Below, piece by piece: positions 7,191 to 10,186 of a DNA stretch of 10,186 bases. The position numbers were made by a program, and so were the translations under genes. Within the stretch, counting starts at the first letter, position 1. Every line of letters begins with the position of its first letter. The stretch is from contig CAMPET010000048.1 of assembly GCA_946803715.1 (NCBI GenBank), forward strand, positions 177,320-187,505, given 5' to 3'. The notes below the pieces were generated by a model, which searched no databases, had not been told where the DNA came from, and saw only the letters and a program-made list of their open reading frames with translations. This DNA is from Beroe ovata (lineage: Eukaryota > Ctenophora > Nuda > Beroida > Beroidae).

Positions 7191-7848
7191 GTATTAATTT
7201 TCTCGGCAATTACTCTCTGCACTAGAGAGGCTTGACAAAGAAACGCGAAGATCATTATTTTATCGTCCGATAGTTGACTTTTCTCTCGATTATCTGTACG
7301 TCATCGCAAAGTGCTTGTCGCAATGGTATGTATCTAGCTGTGGGAGACGTGTGTTTAATAGCGAATATTTAGGTTGATTTAAATCTTATCAACTTGTGAT
7401 AGAGATATCAATAAGATCTATGCACTGATTTCATCTACAGACTCTCTAGACAGAGACTCTGGAGAGAGGAGTGGTTTGAGATGCCAGGACCAAAACGGTA
7501 TAACTATAAGCTTGATTATACCTTCAACCAAATTCAGGCTTTAGGTGCAACCAAAATTAACTCCAAATACTTGGTTATGTTCCCTCTATCATGAGAGAAT
7601 ATTTACAAAATTTATCCAGTTCCACCCCACCGTATCGTTATAATTCAATTCTGTCGTCGAAAAGTGAAACACGAACCCGTGCCAGATGGAAGTGTATTGA
7701 ACATGAAGCAGTGAGGGTAAGAGCCGTATCATGTTATCACGGTGAAATACATCAACTTAGTCATGTTTCCATGTTCCGATTGACATTCCGTCAATACACA
7801 TGTTTTGTATCCGACCACCACAGTATCTTGTCCACTGACTTTGTCAAA
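7191..7848 (+). other. Region upstream of the NmrA-like gene, probable 5' leader
   Basis: No recognisable protein. A 37-residue frame runs from ATG 7481 to TGA 7592-7594, and a longer frame opens at 7591 and runs into the first proposed NmrA exon. Neither resembles a known family. The second could extend the N-terminus if the ATG at 7849 is not the start. Confidence 0.4.
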
Positions 7849-9786
7849 ATGACGGACCAGGATGTTACACGATACACTGGCGAGGGTGTGGGACTCAAGA
7901 ATGAGTACGGATCTCTTCCTCTATCTCCAAACTTGTAAGAAAAGAAACCACTGTTTTTCGGGGGGCATGATATACTACCGCTACCCTGTTTCAGGATGAG
8001 CGCTAACGTAAACGAGGGCAGTACCGTTGATTTGGAGGATTTCTTGGAACAAGCAACTCGACCAAGATACAAATCGTACATCAAGCTGGACACTGACGAT
8101 TGCATCATGAAGAAAACTATACTGGTGTATGGGTTACCGGGCCCACAGGCCAGTAGTGTCTGTGAGGCTCTTGTAGGTAGGTTTGACCATCCATAATGGG
8201 CGTGGTCCCTATAATATGGGCGTGGTCATTTGAATAAGAAAATGAAACGAAATGCCGCCTGAAATACGTTGGATGTCAATCCGAGTTTTAGGTGTATCCT
8301 CTGACATTGTGCATGTAATCATCAGGTAATCCATATTTCAATGTGCGAGGAGTGTTCAACAAGGAGTGTCCAGCTGTGAACACTTTCCAAGAGAAGGGAG
8401 TCGAAACTGAGATCATGGAGATCACAGACAAGTAAGTGAGATATGTGCCTGGTGTGGATTGAGGGTACGTATTGTGGAATGAGGGTGTAGGATGTGTAGT
8501 TGGGTGTGGGATGTGTAGTTGGGTGTGGATTGTGAAGTGGGGTGTGGGATGTGGAGTGGGGTGTGGGATGTGTAGTGGGGTGTGGGATGTGTAGTGGGGT
8601 GTGGATTGTGTAGTGGGGTGTGGATTGTGTAGTGGGGTGTGGATTGTGGAGTCAGGATGTGCAGTGTGCACTGTGGATTGCGTAGAGAGACTTTGATGTA
8701 TCATGAGGTCGTTTCCGGATGATTACCAAAGTCCCGCATGTTTGATGACACAACATCATCATCGCACACTGAGCTCATCATCTTGTCTATGTGTGCAGCC
8801 ATGCAGCAGCCATGTTGCAGCCATTGTAATATACAATAGAGAGCAAGGTGCGATAGCAAGCATGTGGAGCTCTGTGTTATGACTATATCTCTATTGTTAT
8901 GTACATTTCCATGTCTATAATATCCAGTGGTAACTATTGAGTGCGAAAAGTGTGGAAGTTAGGCATCAAGTGGCGCTATTGTGTAGCCAGACCACGTTAG
9001 ATAATTGGCATATTTCCAATAACCCCATGATCTATATATTATGTTTCAGGGGTGGGATCCCAATGTTGAAACTGAAGCACATATTCAGAGGGGTGTATGG
9101 GGTGTTTATAGTCACCAATGACAGTGAACCCCTCCTAGCCATGAGACGAGAGATGGAGGTAAGGAGAGAGAGAGGGGGGAACGCCTCTTCCCTGCCTGCG
9201 ATGATAGGTTCTCTCTCGAATTGTTGTCCCTAACAACAACAATAACTTTCAGATAGGATTGAAGTTAGCGGAGATGTGCGCTAGACACAACGTTAGTCAC
9301 GTGATATACTCGGCCGTGGACTACGTGTTCCGAATAACTGGTAACAGGTGCGTTGTGTCAATGGTGATTGAAATTTCCTAACTGAACTGTCCGTCAAACA
9401 TACTGACAACCATACTGACAAACTGACTGTCAAACATACTGCCACACTGACTGACAACCATACTGACACACTGACTGTCAAACTTACTAACAGGTGTCCG
9501 AGATACGATGGTAAAGGAGAGGTTGAGTATCACATGAAGGGCATGGGACTACCTCTAACTATTCTCAAACTACCACTTTCATACGAGTACCTCCTGAATA
9601 CGCTGCTTCCTCAACGATTAGGCGGGTAAATAGTAAATACTGGTTTAAATGTAGGTTTTACCAAAATGAACTGGACTTCCATGAGCGGAGAAGAAAGAAA
9701 CTATGAATTGAGAAGGAAAGGAAGGACCTATTTTGGACAGTTATGATCCTATTTTCAGAGATATTGTACTGACAGGAGTTCAGGAA
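7849..9786 (+). CDS. NmrA-family protein (NMRAL1/HSCARG-like), first copy, truncated at the n
   Basis: Atypical short-chain dehydrogenase fold; relatives bind NADP(H) and act as redox sensors or regulators rather than enzymes. Joined exons: 7849-7934, 7995-8176, 8326-8431, 9050-9158, 9253-9347, 9494-9625 and 9759-9786. Every junction keeps frame, with GT/AG borders. The product has a 66-residue N-terminal extension, then ILVYGLPGPQASSVCEALV (Rossmann beta-1 and the dinucleotide loop), KGVETEIMEITD, RGVYGVFIVTND, LAEMCARHNVSHVIYSAVD and GLPLTILKLPLSYEYLLNT, all in the order of NMRAL1. The C-terminal lobe (roughly the last 100 residues of the ~300-residue family) is missing at 9787. The start at 7849 has A at -3 but is a choice; the methionines at 7996 and 8107 are in the same frame, and 8107 is where the family usually starts. 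Confidence 0.82.
8120..8176 (+). other. NmrA dinucleotide-binding segment, copy 1 (end of exon 2)
   Basis: Encodes LVYGLPGPQASSVCEALV. The usual Rossmann-type motif of this family is GATGxQG; here it is GLPGPQA, so two glycines remain and the third is Ala. The donor used must be the one at 8177 (gtaggt): the identical hexamer four bases earlier, at 8173, would lead to a stop codon in exon 3. Confidence 0.8.
8195..8224. repeat. Direct repeat with GC-box core in NmrA intron
   Basis: TGGGCGTGGTC occurs twice within about 30 bases in the 149-bp intron 8177-8325. Both units are preserved unchanged in the second copy (about 9863-9892). GGGCGTGG resembles a KLF/Sp binding box; no function is shown. 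Confidence 0.6.
8481..8652. repeat. 19-bp minisatellite in NmrA intron, copy 1
   Basis: About nine imperfect units of GATGTGTAGTGGGGTGTGG, with variants gattgtg and gatgtgg. It lies in the 618-bp intron 8432-9049. The minus strand reads open as a His/Pro/Thr repeat only because of the repeat; I do not take that as a gene. Confidence 0.9.
8653..9049 (+). other. Rest of NmrA intron 3
   Basis: No gene seen. A small local repeat GCAGCCATG(T/C) occurs near 8797-8822. The acceptor atgtttcag ends at 9049 and the next exon completes a Lys codon. Confidence 0.6.
9403..9493. repeat. 48-bp tandem repeat filling NmrA intron 5
   Basis: CTGACAACCATACTGACA starts at 9403 and again at 9451, and GTCAAACATACT at 9429 recurs as GTCAAACTTACT at 9477, so the period is 48 bases with about 1.9 copies. 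The last unit runs directly into the acceptor actaacag, leaving little polypyrimidine tract. Confidence 0.75.
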
Positions 9787-9787
9787 N
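9787..9787. other. Ambiguous base at a copy boundary (possible assembly join)
   Basis: The only n in the window. It lies exactly where similarity to copy 1 (base 8120 onward) begins, between a fragment that continues the first NmrA domain (GDIVLTGVQE) and a second beta-1 strand (LVYGLPG). A single n may stand for a gap or a conflicting base. Confidence 0.75.
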
Positions 9788-10186
9788 TACTGGTGTATGG
9801 GTTACCGGGCCCACAGGCCAGCAGTGTTTGTGAGGCTCTTGTAGGTAGGTGTGACCATCCATAATGGGCGTGGTCCCTATAATATGGGCGTGGTCATTTG
9901 AATTAGAAAATGAAATGAAATGCCACCTGAAATATGTTGGATGTCAATCCGATTTTTAGGTGTATCCTCTGACATTGTGCATGTTACCATCAGGTAATCC
10001 ATATTTCAATGTGCGAGGAGTATTCAACAAGGAGTGTCCAGCTGTGAACACTTTCCAAGAGAAGGGAGTTGAAACTGAGATCATGGAGATCACAGACAAG
10101 TAAGTGAGATGTGTGCATGGTGTGGAATGAGGGTGTGGATTGTGTAGTGGGGTGTGGGATGTGTAGTGGGGTGTGGATTGTGTAGT
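9788..10186 (+). CDS. NmrA-family gene, second copy (exons 2-3 only, both ends cut)
   Basis: Exon 2 part 9788-9844 and exon 3 9994-10099 match copy 1 at an offset of 1,668 bases, including the 149-bp intron and both splice sites. I count 12 differences in 312 bases: four in the 163 exon bases, all synonymous, and eight in the intron. The encoded protein is therefore the same as copy 1. The left edge is the n; the right edge is the window end, inside the minisatellite intron. It may be a paralogue, part of a fused tandem-domain gene, or the other allele. Confidence 0.75.
10118..10186. repeat. 19-bp minisatellite, copy 2 (runs off the window)
   Basis: The same 19-base unit as at 8481-8652, in the same place after exon 3 of the second copy. 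The leading part lacks some bases found in copy 1, as expected from repeat-number variation. Confidence 0.85.

Noticed and set aside
8173-8178. Alternative donor gtaggt four bases upstream of the chosen one
   Set aside because: Its use would put exon 3 in a frame with an early stop; the donor at 8177 keeps the NmrA frame.
8288-8704. Minus-strand frame rich in His, Pro and Thr repeats
   Set aside because: It is the reverse reading of the 19-bp minisatellite and of NmrA exon 3, with no independent support.
9485-9491. TACTAAC, the yeast branch-point consensus
   Set aside because: It lies immediately before the acceptor AG, too close to serve as a branch point, and is part of the 48-bp repeat.
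1-10186. tRNA, rRNA, CRISPR or bacterial operon features
   Set aside because: No cloverleaf or rRNA-like sequence was recognised by eye, the repeats are not spaced arrays, and spliced genes show the DNA is eukaryotic.

Overview
This is a piece of a eukaryotic nuclear genome, almost certainly from an animal. The genes have short introns (60-200 bp) with consensus GT/AG borders, and the largest gene is TOR kinase closely resembling animal mTOR. Compact genes, abundant micro- and minisatellites, and a ~4% diverged second copy of one locus suggest a draft assembly of a heterozygous marine or freshwater invertebrate. A sponge or another early-branching metazoan is my guess, but nothing in the window proves it.

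Left part (55-6165, + strand): the 3' portion of an mTOR gene. Six exons (55-201, 397-496, 672-863, 3003-5550, 5664-5786, 5971-6165) join in frame to give the last ~1,100 residues. They hold most of the FAT domain, the FRB domain, the PI3K-related kinase domain and a complete FATC ending in GWCPFW. The upstream HEAT-repeat part lies outside the window. Exon 4 is unusually long (2,548 bp).

Inside the 2.1-kb mTOR intron 864-3002, on the opposite strand, sit two intronless, tandemly duplicated genes (1096-1659 and 2046-2540). They encode small secreted proteins of 187 and 164 residues with identical signal peptides, four cysteines at matching places and the same C-terminal ending. I could not name their family. 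The duplicated unit includes the 5' flank. One loop has been remodelled while the first 43 residues stayed identical.

Middle (6166-7848): about 1.7 kb without a convincing protein gene. It holds a CT microsatellite, a possible TATA box near 7183, and a possible non-coding 5' leader for the next gene.

Right part (7849-10186, + strand): an NmrA-family (NMRAL1/HSCARG-like, atypical short-chain dehydrogenase fold) gene. Six exons plus a fragment of a seventh can be joined in frame, up to an ambiguous base (n, 9787). From that base on, the sequence is a ~96% identical second copy of exons 2-3 and their intron. This is either a true tandem duplication or fusion, or, more likely, an assembly join between two haplotypes or paralogues. 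A 19-bp minisatellite follows exon 3 in both copies and runs off the end of the window.

No functional link between the mTOR, nested and NmrA genes can be shown. They are simply neighbours, two on one strand with a nested pair on the other.
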